From: Flavobacterium sp. LC2016-12
Lineage (GTDB): Bacteria; Bacteroidota; Bacteroidia; Flavobacteriales; Flavobacteriaceae
Assembly (NCBI RefSeq): GCF_015351595.1
Contig: NZ_JADKPT010000014.1
Span: 1 to 64,000, forward strand
Reading direction: 5' to 3'
DNA: 64,000 bases
Part shown: piece by piece, positions 25,582-33,669 of the stretch
Layout of the letters: the number at the start of each line of letters is the position of its first letter
Numbering within the stretch: the stretch's first letter is position 1
The notes under the pieces: model-generated
Told to the model about the DNA's origin: nothing
Databases searched by the model: none
The model's input: the letters and a program-made list of their open reading frames with translations, nothing else
Program-made: the position numbers and the translations under genes

Positions 25582-26823
25582 CTACTCATAACGCAAAGCC
25601 TCAATAGGATCTAGCTGCGAAGCTTTTATAGCCGGATATAATCCCGAAACAATGGCAACCATAAAACTAGTGGCAAAAGCGGCAAAAATGGCCATCCACG
25701 GAATGACAAATGCAAAGCTCATTGCAGCCGCAAAAGCAAAACCAATTAAGATTCCTAATACGATACCAACCATCCCTCCAATTTGTCCAATCAATAAAGT
25801 TTCGATAAAAAACTGAACAGAAATGGTGACTTTTGTAGCACCTAAAGCTTTACGAACACCAATTTCGCGGGTACGTTCTGTAACCGATACAATCATAATG
25901 TTCATTAATGCGATAGAGGATCCCAGAATTGTGATTATGCTTATAATCCAGGAGGCCCAGCCTAAATATTTAGTGATTCCGAGAATTCGGTTGATTAAAT
26001 CGTCGCTTCGGCCAATGCCAAAATTATTGTCACGAACCGGGCTCAATTTGCGCACTCTTCGCATGGTGCTTGTGGCGTTGTCAACAGCTTCGTCTAGAAG
26101 TTCTTTTTTTGAAACCATTACACTCATTGTGTAATTAATGTTTGGTGCAGTAAATAAAGAACGCGCTACCTGAATTGGAATCAAAACACGTAAATCCTGA
26201 CTGTTTCCAAACGTTGATCCTTTTTCTTTTAACACTCCAATTACTTTAAAACGGGCACCACGAATCGAAATTATTTTATCAATTGGATTAACATCTTTTA
26301 GTAAACCTTTTTCGAAATCAGAACCTACAACGCAGGAATAGGTATTATTGTCTATGTCAAATTGATTGAAAGAACGACCTGAACTTATTTCTAAACCTGA
26401 ATTGCCAATGAAATGTTCGTCGACGCCTAAAACTTTAATTTCCGGATCTGTTTTTTGGTCCAAATATTTTACTTCTGCAGTTGACGTTGCAGTAAAAGAA
26501 AGAGAAGTTTCGGTAAAAGGATATTTGTATTTGTTTTTGAAAGCTACGGCTTCAGGGTAAGAAATAATTGGATTTATAATTTCGCGTTCATTTCCGCCAC
26601 GATTTTTAACGTTGTTTTCGTACTGGTTGATGTTGAAGGTGTTGGCTCCCATTGAAGCAAAATTGGTAGAAACGGTATTTTCAAGAGCCGTTACAACTGT
26701 CAGGATTCCAACAAGTGCTGTTATACCAATCGCGATGATTAATACGGTAAGAATAGTTCGCAGCAATTGTGTTTTGATGGAACCAAAAGCAATTCGGATA
26801 TTTTCTTTAAATAATTTTAGCAT
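25582..26823 (-). CDS. MacB-like ABC transporter permease
   Basis: Four membrane helices: one near the N-terminus (about 18-42) and three C-terminal (about 290-410), flanking a large periplasmic MacB core domain (about 50-265). This is the layout of MacB/LolC-type mechanotransmission permeases. The cytoplasmic VSVTERTREIGVRKALGA is the family hallmark, and the end DPIEALRYE is typical. The start is taken as ATG at 26823 (ATG at 26826 is equally possible; a TTG further up is less likely). No ATPase gene is adjacent, so its partner must be encoded elsewhere. Confidence 0.9.
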   Translation of the reverse strand: MLKLFKENIRIAFGSIKTQLLRTILTVLIIAIGITALVGILTVVTALENTVSTNFASMGANTFNINQYENNVKNRGGNEREIINPIISYPEAVAFKNKYKYPFTETSLSFTATSTAEVKYLDQKTDPEIKVLGVDEHFIGNSGLEISSGRSFNQFDIDNNTYSCVVGSDFEKGLLKDVNPIDKIISIRGARFKVIGVLKEKGSTFGNSQDLRVLIPIQVARSLFTAPNINYTMSVMVSKKELLDEAVDNATSTMRRVRKLSPVRDNNFGIGRSDDLINRILGITKYLGWASWIISIITILGSSIALMNIMIVSVTERTREIGVRKALGATKVTISVQFFIETLLIGQIGGMVGIVLGILIGFAFAAAMSFAFVIPWMAIFAAFATSFMVAIVSGLYPAIKASQLDPIEALRYE

Positions 26824-26988
26824 CATGACCAATTTGTCACGAAAATACGTTTTTTGTTACAAGTTTGTTTTCTAACTGCCAATATTTATTTTAAAAAATA
26901 AGATATTTGCAGTCGATTTAAGATTTTGAGAAATCTAAATTTAATGAAATTAATATTAAAGAGCTTAAGTTTTGGAGTTCCAAAAGGA

Positions 26989-27020
26989 ATCTAAAATCTA
27001 AGATCTAAAATCTAAAATAA
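26989..27020 (+). repeat. ATCTAAA tandem repeat upstream of hisS
   Basis: Four near-identical ATCTAAAA/ATCTAAG units end six bases before the hisS start codon. Confidence 0.7.
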
Positions 27021-27025
27021 AAAAG

Positions 27026-28453
27026 ATGGCTTCAAAACCAAGCATACCACAAGGAACAAGGGATTTTTCGCCTGCAGAGGTGTCAAAACGTCAATATATT
27101 ATTCAGACGATAAAAAATAATTTTGAAAAATTTGGTTTTCAACCGATTGAAACGCCTTCGTTTGAAAATTCAGATACCTTAATGGGAAAATATGGGGAAG
27201 AAGGTGATCGTTTGATTTTTAAAATATTAAACTCAGGTAATTTCTTTTTCAATAAAAATAAAATTGAACTGCCAGAATCTATTGAATCATTGCAAGTTAA
27301 TTCGGCAGAAACAATTGATTTGAATCAAAGAATTGAACTGAATAAGTTCACTGGTAAAATTTCAGAGAAAGCATTACGTTACGATTTAACTGTTCCGTTT
27401 GCAAGATACGTTGTGCAGCACCAGAACGAAATTGAATTTCCGTTTAAGAGATATCAAATTCAACCGGTTTGGCGAGCTGACAGACCACAGAGAGGGCGTT
27501 ACAGAGAATTTTATCAATGTGATGCCGATGTTGTAGGTTCAAAATCATTGTGGCAGGAAGTAGAATTGGTTCAGTTGTATGATACTGTTTTTACCTCTTT
27601 AGGTTTAGAAGGTGTTACCATTAAAATCAATAACAGAAAAATATTATCTGGAATTGCTGAAGTAATTGGTGCTTCAGACAAATTGATTGATTTTACTGTT
27701 GCTCTTGATAAACTGGATAAAATTGGTGAAGACGGAGTTAAAAAAGAAATGATTGAAAAAGGAATTTCTGAAGAAGCATTGGTTAAAGTACAGCCGCTTT
27801 TTAGTTTTACGGGAACTTTTTCAGATAAAATAAACCAGCTTTCAGATTTATTAACTTCATCAGAAGAAGGAATGAAAGGAGTGCAGGAACTGAAATTTAT
27901 TTGTGACAATGTGGCTACTTTAGGATTATCGACTGCGACATTAGATCTTGATGTGACATTAGCGCGTGGATTGAATTATTATACCGGAGCTATTTTTGAA
28001 GTAGGAGCACCAAAAACCGTTTCGATGGGGTCTATTGGTGGTGGTGGAAGATATGACGATTTGACGGGTATTTTTGGTTTGAAAAATATGAGCGGTGTTG
28101 GAATTTCTTTTGGTTTAGATAGAATTTATTTAGTTCTGGAAGAATTACAATTATTTCCTGAAACAGTAGCGGCAACATCAAAAGCATTGTTTGTAAATTA
28201 TGGAGATGCTGAGGCTTTGTACGCTTCGCAGGCGATTCAGAAATTGAGAAAAGAAAATATAAAAGTGGAATTGTATCCAGATAATGTAAAAGTTGGGAAA
28301 CAGTTTCAGTATGCTGATAAAAGATTGATCCCGTTTGCAGTAATTGCTGGGGAACAGGAGATTGCTTCAAATTCATATTCACTTAAAAATTTAGTGACAG
28401 GAGAACAGGTTTCAGTTGATTTCGAAGGATTGAAAAATGCTTTGTTAGGTTAA
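27026..28453 (+). CDS. hisS: Histidyl-tRNA synthetase
   Basis: Class II synthetase that charges tRNA-His. Class II motif 1 is near IPQGTRDFSPAEVSKRQYI, motif 2 is RADRPQRGRYREFYQCDADVVG, and the His-specific motifs LARGLNYYTGAIFEV and GSIGGGGRYDDL are complete. The C-terminal anticodon-binding domain covers about 375-475. Between KYGEEGDRLIFKILNSGNFF and KALRYDLTVPFARYV there is a loop of some 35 residues longer than in compact HisRS. The 475-residue length is somewhat above the usual 420-460. Confidence 0.96.
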   Translation: MASKPSIPQGTRDFSPAEVSKRQYIIQTIKNNFEKFGFQPIETPSFENSDTLMGKYGEEGDRLIFKILNSGNFFFNKNKIELPESIESLQVNSAETIDLNQRIELNKFTGKISEKALRYDLTVPFARYVVQHQNEIEFPFKRYQIQPVWRADRPQRGRYREFYQCDADVVGSKSLWQEVELVQLYDTVFTSLGLEGVTIKINNRKILSGIAEVIGASDKLIDFTVALDKLDKIGEDGVKKEMIEKGISEEALVKVQPLFSFTGTFSDKINQLSDLLTSSEEGMKGVQELKFICDNVATLGLSTATLDLDVTLARGLNYYTGAIFEVGAPKTVSMGSIGGGGRYDDLTGIFGLKNMSGVGISFGLDRIYLVLEELQLFPETVAATSKALFVNYGDAEALYASQAIQKLRKENIKVELYPDNVKVGKQFQYADKRLIPFAVIAGEQEIASNSYSLKNLVTGEQVSVDFEGLKNALLG

Positions 28454-28529
28454 CTGTTTGAAATGTAATATTTTGTAGTAGATTGCCTAGATTTAAAGGG
28501 ATTTCTTCTTAAATATCTTCTTGAAATAG

Positions 28530-28560
28530 TTGCTGGAGAAGAAAAAAAACTTTTAATTTG
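28530..28560 (+). promoter_or_regulatory. Promoter for tRNA-Trp
   Basis: TTG (28530-28532), a 20-bp spacer, then TTAATTTG (28553-28560), one mismatch from TAnnTTTG, ending 13 bases before the tRNA. Confidence 0.45.
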
Positions 28561-28573
28561 CCAACCTTAAGTT

Positions 28574-28644
28574 ACGGGCGTAGTTCAAGGGTAGAATAGC
28601 GGTCTCCAAAACCGTTGATGGGGGTTCGAATCCCTCCGCCCGTG
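28574..28644 (+). tRNA. trnW: tRNA-Trp (anticodon CCA)
   Basis: The acceptor stem ACGGGCG pairs fully with CGCCCGT. The D loop has TTCAAGGGTAGAAT, the anticodon arm GCGGT-CTCCAAA-ACCGT shows CCA, and the T arm contains GGTTCGAATCC. The discriminator base is G, as required by TrpRS. The CCA end is not encoded. It is followed at once by a GCAAAG palindrome. Confidence 0.95.
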
Positions 28645-28651
28645 CAATTTT

Positions 28652-28798
28652 TTACCGCAAAGAGCGCAAAGAATTTTTTCTAAGAGTCTTTCAAAAAACA
28701 TAAAGTTCGCAAAGCTATATCAATACAGAGCTTTGCGAACTTTTCTTTTTTTATAAAGCTTAAGAGTAAAAAATAACTTTGCGTTCTTTGCGGTTAAT
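28652..28798. repeat. GCAAAG-type palindromic element, copy 3 (best preserved)
   Basis: Two nested stems. The outer arms ACCGCAAAGAGCGCAAAG and CTTTGCGTTCTTTGCGGT have one mismatch; the inner arms AAAGTTCGCAAAGCT and AGCTTTGCGAACTTT are perfect. It starts eight bases after tRNA-Trp and is within the likely tRNA transcript, since the next terminator is at 28851. Confidence 0.8.
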
Positions 28799-28850
28799 TT
28801 TTTCGTTCTTCAGGTTTTTAATATTGATCTGGCAAAGACTGAAAAAGCAT

Positions 28851-28879
28851 AAAAAAAGCTTCGTCTCATAAGGCGAAGC
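28851..28879. terminator. Terminator downstream of tRNA-Trp
   Basis: AAAAAAAGCTTCG and CGAAGCTTTTTTTT enclose TCTCATAAGG. The remaining 28880-29087 stretch is AT-rich and holds no gene that I can support. Confidence 0.8.
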
Positions 28880-29087
28880 TTTTTTTTAATATAAGGTAAA
28901 CTTGAATTAATAATTATTTATGAGGCCTAAGCCAACCCTTAAATTCAATTTTGATAGGTAATAATTTAGTTTTTCATTTTGGATATCAAATATAGTATAA
29001 ACTATAACGTAATAGTCTTAAAATTATACTAAATTTTAAACTGCGGTTTTAGTTTTTTAAAGTTCTCATTTTTAATAAAGTGACAAT

Positions 29088-29121
29088 TTGACATTTTAAG
29101 AGATTTGGCAGTACTTTTGCA
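29088..29121 (+). promoter_or_regulatory. grpE-dnaJ promoter with overlapping sigma-A-type and sigma-54-type elements
   Basis: TTG (29088-29090), a 21-bp spacer, and TACTTTTG (29112-29119) give the best primary promoter of the window. The same bases also contain TTGGCA (29105-29110) and TTTGCA (29116-29121), so GG and GC are ten bases apart as in sigma-54 -24/-12 promoters. No CIRCE operator is present. Confidence 0.65.
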
Positions 29122-29142
29122 ATCCAACAGAAAGAATAAAAA

Positions 29143-29721
29143 ATGAAGTTTAAGAATATTTTTAAAAATAAAAGTAATATGACTACGGAAAATACAGAAT
29201 TCGATCAGGAATTAGATGAAGTAACGTTAGAGAACAATGCCAACGGAGAGCAATTGATTGTTGAAGAATTAAGTGTTGAAGAGCAATTGGCTCAAGACTT
29301 GGCAAAAGAAAAAGATAAGTTTTTGAGATTATTTGCCGAATTTGAAAATTACAAAAAAAGAACTTCAAAAGAGCGAATGGATCTGTTTAAAACAGCAAAT
29401 CAAGAAGTTTTGTTAGCAATGCTTCCTGTTTTGGACGATTTTGACAGAGCAACTGTAGAGATCAACAAATCTGACGATGAAAATTTGAAAAAAGGAGTTG
29501 AGTTGATTCACGAGAAACTAAAAAGCACTTTGGTAGCTAAAGGTTTAGAGCAAGTTGAAGTTAGAGCTGGTGATGCTTTTAATGCTGACTTTGCTGAAGC
29601 AATTACTCAAATTCCTGCACCTTCTGACAAATTGAAAGGTAAAATTGTTGATGTTATTGAAAAAGGATACAAATTAGGAGACAAAATTATTCGTTTCCCT
29701 AAAGTGGTTATTGGAAACTAA
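29143..29721 (+). CDS. grpE: Nucleotide exchange factor GrpE
   Basis: Exchanges ADP for ATP on DnaK. The 192-residue protein has an acidic, disordered start (1-55), a long coiled coil (about 55-105, including EKDKFLRLFAEFENYKKRTSKE) and the C-terminal beta domain ending in the signature VIEKGYKLGDKIIRFPKVVIG. The start at 29143 lies 24 bases from the promoter box; an internal ATG at 29179 would also be acceptable. Forms an operon with dnaJ. Confidence 0.95.
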   Translation: MKFKNIFKNKSNMTTENTEFDQELDEVTLENNANGEQLIVEELSVEEQLAQDLAKEKDKFLRLFAEFENYKKRTSKERMDLFKTANQEVLLAMLPVLDDFDRATVEINKSDDENLKKGVELIHEKLKSTLVAKGLEQVEVRAGDAFNADFAEAITQIPAPSDKLKGKIVDVIEKGYKLGDKIIRFPKVVIGN

Positions 29722-29800
29722 AAAATGCAAATAAAATTCTAAATGCCAATTTCTTAAGTATTGGAATTTGGAATTTGTAGTTTGGAATTTAAACCTAATT
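29722..29800 (+). repeat. TTGGAATTTG-type repeat in the grpE-dnaJ gap
   Basis: Three units of TTGGAATTTG form (TTGGAATTTG, GAATTTGTAG, TTGGAATTTAA) face the earlier ATTCTAAATGCCAATTTC, giving a loose palindrome over the 79-bp gap. An in-frame ATG at 29768 within it is not the dnaJ start. Confidence 0.5.
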
Positions 29801-30910
29801 ATGAAAAAAGATTTTTACGAAATACTAGGCATTTCAAAAAATGCTGACGCTGCTGAAATAAAAAAAGCTTACCGAAAAAGTGCCCTAAAATATCACCCGG
29901 ATAAAAATCCAGGCGACAAAGAGGCAGAAGAAAACTTTAAACTTGCGGCAGAAGCTTATGAAGTTTTAAGTGATCCGAGCAAAAAAGCGAAATACGATCA
30001 ATACGGACATCAGGCATTTGATGGTTCTGGCGGATTTGGTGGTGGCCACGGTGGTATGAATATGGATGACATTTTCAGCCAGTTTGGTGACATTTTTGGT
30101 GGAGGATTTGGTGGTTTCGGAGGAGGCGGAGGCGGACCTCGTCGCGCTAAAGGAAGTAATCTTCGAATTAAAGTTAAATTAACTTTAGAAGAAATTGCAA
30201 ATGGAGTTGAGAAAAAAGTAAAAGTAAAACGTAAAGTTCAGGCAAAAGGTGTTACGTACAAAACGTGTTCGACTTGTAATGGTCAAGGACAGGTAATGCG
30301 TGTAACCAACACTATTTTAGGAAGAATGCAATCTGCATCAACTTGTCCTACTTGTGGTGGTTCCGGACAAATTTTGGATAAAAGACCTTCTGAAGCAGAT
30401 GCACAAGGAATGATTCTGGAAGATGAAACTGTTTCTATCAAAATTCCAGCCGGAGTTGTTGACGGAATGCAATTGAAAGTTTCTAATAAAGGAAATGATG
30501 CTCCAGGAAATAGTGTGCCAGGTGATTTGATTGTTGCAATTGAAGAACTAGAACACGAATTTTTGAAACGTGAAGGTGAAAATATTCACTTTGATTTATA
30601 TATTAGTTTTCCAGAGGCTGTTTTAGGTGTTTCTAAAGATATCGAAGCAATTAACGGAAAAGTTCGTATTAAACTGGAAGAAGGAATTCAATCAGGAAAA
30701 ATATTAAGATTAAAAGGAAAAGGTATTCCAAGTATCAACGGTTACGGAAGTGGTGATTTATTAGTTCACGTAAACGTTTGGACGCCAAAAACGTTGAATA
30801 AAGAGCAAAAACAATTTTTTGAAAATGCTTTAAACGACGAACACTTTGTTCCGAGTCCTGAAAAATCAGAAAAATCATTTTTTGAAAAAGTAAAAGATAT
30901 GTTTTCATAA
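29801..30910 (+). CDS. dnaJ: Chaperone DnaJ with a reduced zinc-finger domain
   Basis: Co-chaperone that delivers clients to DnaK and stimulates its ATPase. The J domain holds HPD at residues 32-34, and the Gly/Phe region spans 75-113. The zinc region has only two CxxCxGxG repeats (Cys156/159 and Cys182/185) instead of four, so one zinc centre at most. C-terminal substrate-binding domains follow to residue 369. The start at 29801 (MKKDFYEILG) is the family N-terminus. Second gene of the grpE operon; dnaK is not in the window. Confidence 0.95.
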   Translation: MKKDFYEILGISKNADAAEIKKAYRKSALKYHPDKNPGDKEAEENFKLAAEAYEVLSDPSKKAKYDQYGHQAFDGSGGFGGGHGGMNMDDIFSQFGDIFGGGFGGFGGGGGGPRRAKGSNLRIKVKLTLEEIANGVEKKVKVKRKVQAKGVTYKTCSTCNGQGQVMRVTNTILGRMQSASTCPTCGGSGQILDKRPSEADAQGMILEDETVSIKIPAGVVDGMQLKVSNKGNDAPGNSVPGDLIVAIEELEHEFLKREGENIHFDLYISFPEAVLGVSKDIEAINGKVRIKLEEGIQSGKILRLKGKGIPSINGYGSGDLLVHVNVWTPKTLNKEQKQFFENALNDEHFVPSPEKSEKSFFEKVKDMFS

Positions 30911-30943
30911 GCTAAACTTTTTTAGAAATGTTTAAATAAATAT

Positions 30944-30980
30944 AAAACCCATTCTAACATAAATTTAGGATGGGTTTTTT
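30944..30980 (+). terminator. Terminator after dnaJ
   Basis: AAAACCCATTCTAA and TTAGGATGGGTTTT pair with one bulge around CATAAA, followed by T. Confidence 0.85.
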
Positions 30981-31073
30981 GCGTATTAGTACTCAGATTC
31001 GCTGCGAATTATTTACTTTTACAGGCGCAAAGCCACAATGGTCAAATTGACCGAAGAAAATCTTAAAAATCGC

Positions 31074-32003
31074 ATGAGCAACTTACTCGAAGTACATAAA
31101 GTCGTAAAACAATACGGTGATTATGTAGCGCTTAACGAAGTTTCATTAAATGTGCCAAAAGGCAGTATTTACGGATTATTAGGTCCGAATGGAGCTGGAA
31201 AAACTTCCCTTATCCGAATCATCAATCAAATTACTTTGCCAGATAGTGGAGAAATAATTTTAGATGGAGAAAAATTGCAGCCAAAACACGTGCAGACTAT
31301 TGGTTATTTGCCTGAAGAAAGAGGTTTGTACACTTCTATGAAAGTAGGGGAACAATGTTTGTATCTGGCGCAGATGAAAGGACTTTCTAAAGCGGAGGCA
31401 AAAGTGCAACTGGAATATTGGTTCGATCGTTTAGGAATTCAGGGTTGGTGGAACAAAAAGATTCAGGAACTTTCAAAAGGAATGGCGCAGAAAATTCAGT
31501 TTGTGGTTTGTGTTTTACATAAACCGAAATTGCTGATTTTTGATGAACCCTTTTCTGGTTTTGACCCTGTTAATGCAAATATCATTAAAGATGAAATTTT
31601 GGCATTAAAAGAACAGGGAGCAACGATTATTTTTTCGACTCACCGAATGGAAAGTGTTGAAGAACTTTGCGATCATATTGCTTTAATTCATAAATCGAAT
31701 AAATTAATTGAAGGGAAATTAAGTGATGTAAAACGTCAGTTTAAGACCAATAGTTTTGAAGTTGGAATCCTGACAAGCAATGTTGAAGGTTTAATGTATG
31801 ACATCACACAGAAGTTTACCGTTTCGCCGGCAAATTTTAAATCATTAAATGATGATTTAAAATTAAATATCCAAATTGGAGATGCTGCGCCAAATGAGTT
31901 ATTGCATATTTTAACGCAACGCGGACAAGTAACACATTTTGTAGAAAAAATTCCAAGTGTAAACGATATTTTTATTCAAACAGTAACTGAAAACAAAGTT
32001 TAG
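31074..32003 (+). CDS. ABC transporter ATP-binding protein (NatA-like)
   Basis: ATPase subunit of a two-gene export system. Walker A is GLLGPNGAGKTS, the signature is ELSKGMAQKIQF, Walker B is KLLIFDEPFSGFDP and the H-loop is FSTHRMES. A C-terminal tail of about 90 residues follows, as in NatA-type ATPases. The start at 31074 (MSNLLEVHKVVKQYG) gives the normal N-terminus; an in-frame ATG at 31038 would add 12 residues. A TACTTTTA box lies at 31012-31019. Paired with the permease gene 79 bp downstream. Confidence 0.92.
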   Translation: MSNLLEVHKVVKQYGDYVALNEVSLNVPKGSIYGLLGPNGAGKTSLIRIINQITLPDSGEIILDGEKLQPKHVQTIGYLPEERGLYTSMKVGEQCLYLAQMKGLSKAEAKVQLEYWFDRLGIQGWWNKKIQELSKGMAQKIQFVVCVLHKPKLLIFDEPFSGFDPVNANIIKDEILALKEQGATIIFSTHRMESVEELCDHIALIHKSNKLIEGKLSDVKRQFKTNSFEVGILTSNVEGLMYDITQKFTVSPANFKSLNDDLKLNIQIGDAAPNELLHILTQRGQVTHFVEKIPSVNDIFIQTVTENKV

Positions 32004-32080
32004 AGTTCAGATTTTAGATTTTAGAGTGAAAACCTGGAATCTAAAAATCTAAAGTCAACAATCTAAAATCTAAAATTAAA
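32004..32080 (+). repeat. ATCTAAA palindrome in the ABC operon gap
   Basis: AGATTTTAGATTTTAG on the left and ATCTAAAATCTAAAATT on the right are inverted copies, with AATCTAAAAATCTAAAG between. It shows that the tandem ATCTAAA strings elsewhere can be one arm of a palindrome. Confidence 0.65.
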
Positions 32081-32082
32081 GA

Positions 32083-33399
32083 ATGAGTATAATTTCATTA
32101 ATTATAAAAAGAGAATTTATTGCAAAAGTCCGCAATAAGTCTTTTGTTGTCATGACTTTTTTGAGTCCGCTTTTGTTTGTAGCAATTGCTGTTTTTATTG
32201 GGTATTTGAGTTCGATGAAAGCAGATACGAAACGGATTGCTATTCACGACGAAACGGGTTTATTTGCAGATGATTTTGTAAAACAGAATAAAAAAGAGGC
32301 AGAATACAAATATCTGAATCTGTCTGAAATTGATACAGAATCTTTGAAAGACAGTATTGCTAAAGAAGATTTTAGTGGTCTGATTGTGATTCCTAAAACA
32401 AACAATTTAAAAGATCTGGAAAGTAAAATAGAATTTATTTCGAATAACAGCCCGAGTATTGCTTTTATTGAAAATACACAGGATATTATTGCCGGAAAGA
32501 TTACAAAATTAAATCTGGAAAAAGCCAAATTAGATACGCTTGCAATTCAGAAAGCTCAGGCTGAAGTCAATATTCATTTAGCAAAAGCTTCCGGAGAAGA
32601 AAGTTTGAAAGGTTTAAATGAAATTAAAATTGGTATTGGTGGTGCATTTGGATATTTGATTATGATGTTTATTATCATTTATGGAAATATGGTGATGCGA
32701 AGTGTAATCGAAGAAAAGACAAACCGAATTATCGAAATCATAATTTCATCAGTAAAACCATTTCAATTAATGATTGGTAAAATTGTTGGAACTTCGCTTG
32801 CGGGAATATTACAATTTATGATTTGGGCGATCATTGGACTTGGATTAATGTTTGCAGCGTCGGCATTTTTTGGAGTGAATGTGGGGCCAACAGCCAGAAT
32901 TTCTCCTGAATTAATGCAAACGGCACAACACGAAATGGGAGGAAAAGCACAAATGTATATTAGCGAATTATGGAATTTGCCAATTGCCAGTATTATAATT
33001 GGTTTTGTGGTTTATTTCATCGGCGGTTACTTTTTGTACAGTTCATTCTATGCTGCCATTGGAGCAGCAGTCGACAATCAAACTGATTCGCAACAATTTC
33101 TATTGCCTATTATTATGCCGCTTATTTTAAGCGTTTACATAGGATTCTTTACAGTCGTAAATGATCCACACGGAACCGTTGCGGTAGTATTTTCAATGAT
33201 TCCGTTAACATCGCCAATTGTCATGTTAATGCGTATTCCGTTTGGCGTGCCGTGGTGGCAAATTGCGATTTCGGTATCATTATTGTTTGCTACGTTTTTC
33301 CTTGTAGTATGGTTTGCTGCAAAAATTTACCGAGTTGGTATTTTAATGTATGGTAAAAAGCCAACTTGGAAGGAATTGTACAGATGGCTGAAGTATTAG
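32083..33399 (+). CDS. ABC-2 transporter permease (NatB-like)
   Basis: A 438-residue membrane subunit: one N-terminal helix (about 22-45), an extracytoplasmic domain of some 150 residues, then five or six C-terminal helices (about 185-425). The motif RSVIEEKTNRIIEIIISSVKPFQLMIGKIVG is diagnostic of NatB/ABC-2 permeases. With the upstream ATPase it probably exports sodium ions or a small molecule; the substrate is not shown by sequence. Confidence 0.92.
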   Translation: MSIISLIIKREFIAKVRNKSFVVMTFLSPLLFVAIAVFIGYLSSMKADTKRIAIHDETGLFADDFVKQNKKEAEYKYLNLSEIDTESLKDSIAKEDFSGLIVIPKTNNLKDLESKIEFISNNSPSIAFIENTQDIIAGKITKLNLEKAKLDTLAIQKAQAEVNIHLAKASGEESLKGLNEIKIGIGGAFGYLIMMFIIIYGNMVMRSVIEEKTNRIIEIIISSVKPFQLMIGKIVGTSLAGILQFMIWAIIGLGLMFAASAFFGVNVGPTARISPELMQTAQHEMGGKAQMYISELWNLPIASIIIGFVVYFIGGYFLYSSFYAAIGAAVDNQTDSQQFLLPIIMPLILSVYIGFFTVVNDPHGTVAVVFSMIPLTSPIVMLMRIPFGVPWWQIAISVSLLFATFFLVVWFAAKIYRVGILMYGKKPTWKELYRWLKY

Positions 33400-33405
33400 T
33401 TTGTA

Positions 33406-33668
33406 TAGGTACAAAGTTTCAGAGGTTCAAAGGTACAAAGGTTTTTTTGAACACTCACTTTCGTATTTTAGAACAAAAAATTTAGCATAAACTAATAAAG
33501 AGACGTAGTTTTAAAAGTATATAGCGACAAAGATTTAAACTTTGTGCCTTTGAACCTTTGCAACTTTGAACCTCAAAAAATAATAAATAACGTAGTTTCA
33601 AGAGTATAGAATGACAAAGATTTTGACCTTTGTACCTCTGAACCTTTGCAACTTTGAACCTCAAAAAA
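33406..33668. repeat. CTTTGAACC-type palindromic element with an 88-bp tandem duplication
   Basis: The left arm GGTTCAAAGGTACAAAGG (33424 on) faces two right arms, each containing CCTTTGAACCTTTGCAACTTTGAACC-like sequence. The right half is duplicated head to tail: 33493-33580 and 33581-33668 align over their full 88 bp with about a dozen differences. The second copy abuts the response-regulator ATG. No gene is present in this 270-bp gap. Confidence 0.7.
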
Positions 33669-33669
33669 A

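Noticed and set aside
25582..26823. Complete MacAB-type efflux operon
   Set aside because: Only the permease is present; no ATPase or membrane-fusion gene lies on either side.
28880..29087. Small RNA or CIRCE operator upstream of grpE
   Set aside because: No TTAGCACTC/GAGTGCTAA pair and no stable hairpin; only AT-rich DNA.
33482..33664. 60-residue minus-strand frame with internal repeat
   Set aside because: It is encoded entirely by the 88-bp duplicated repeat, which explains its periodic sequence.
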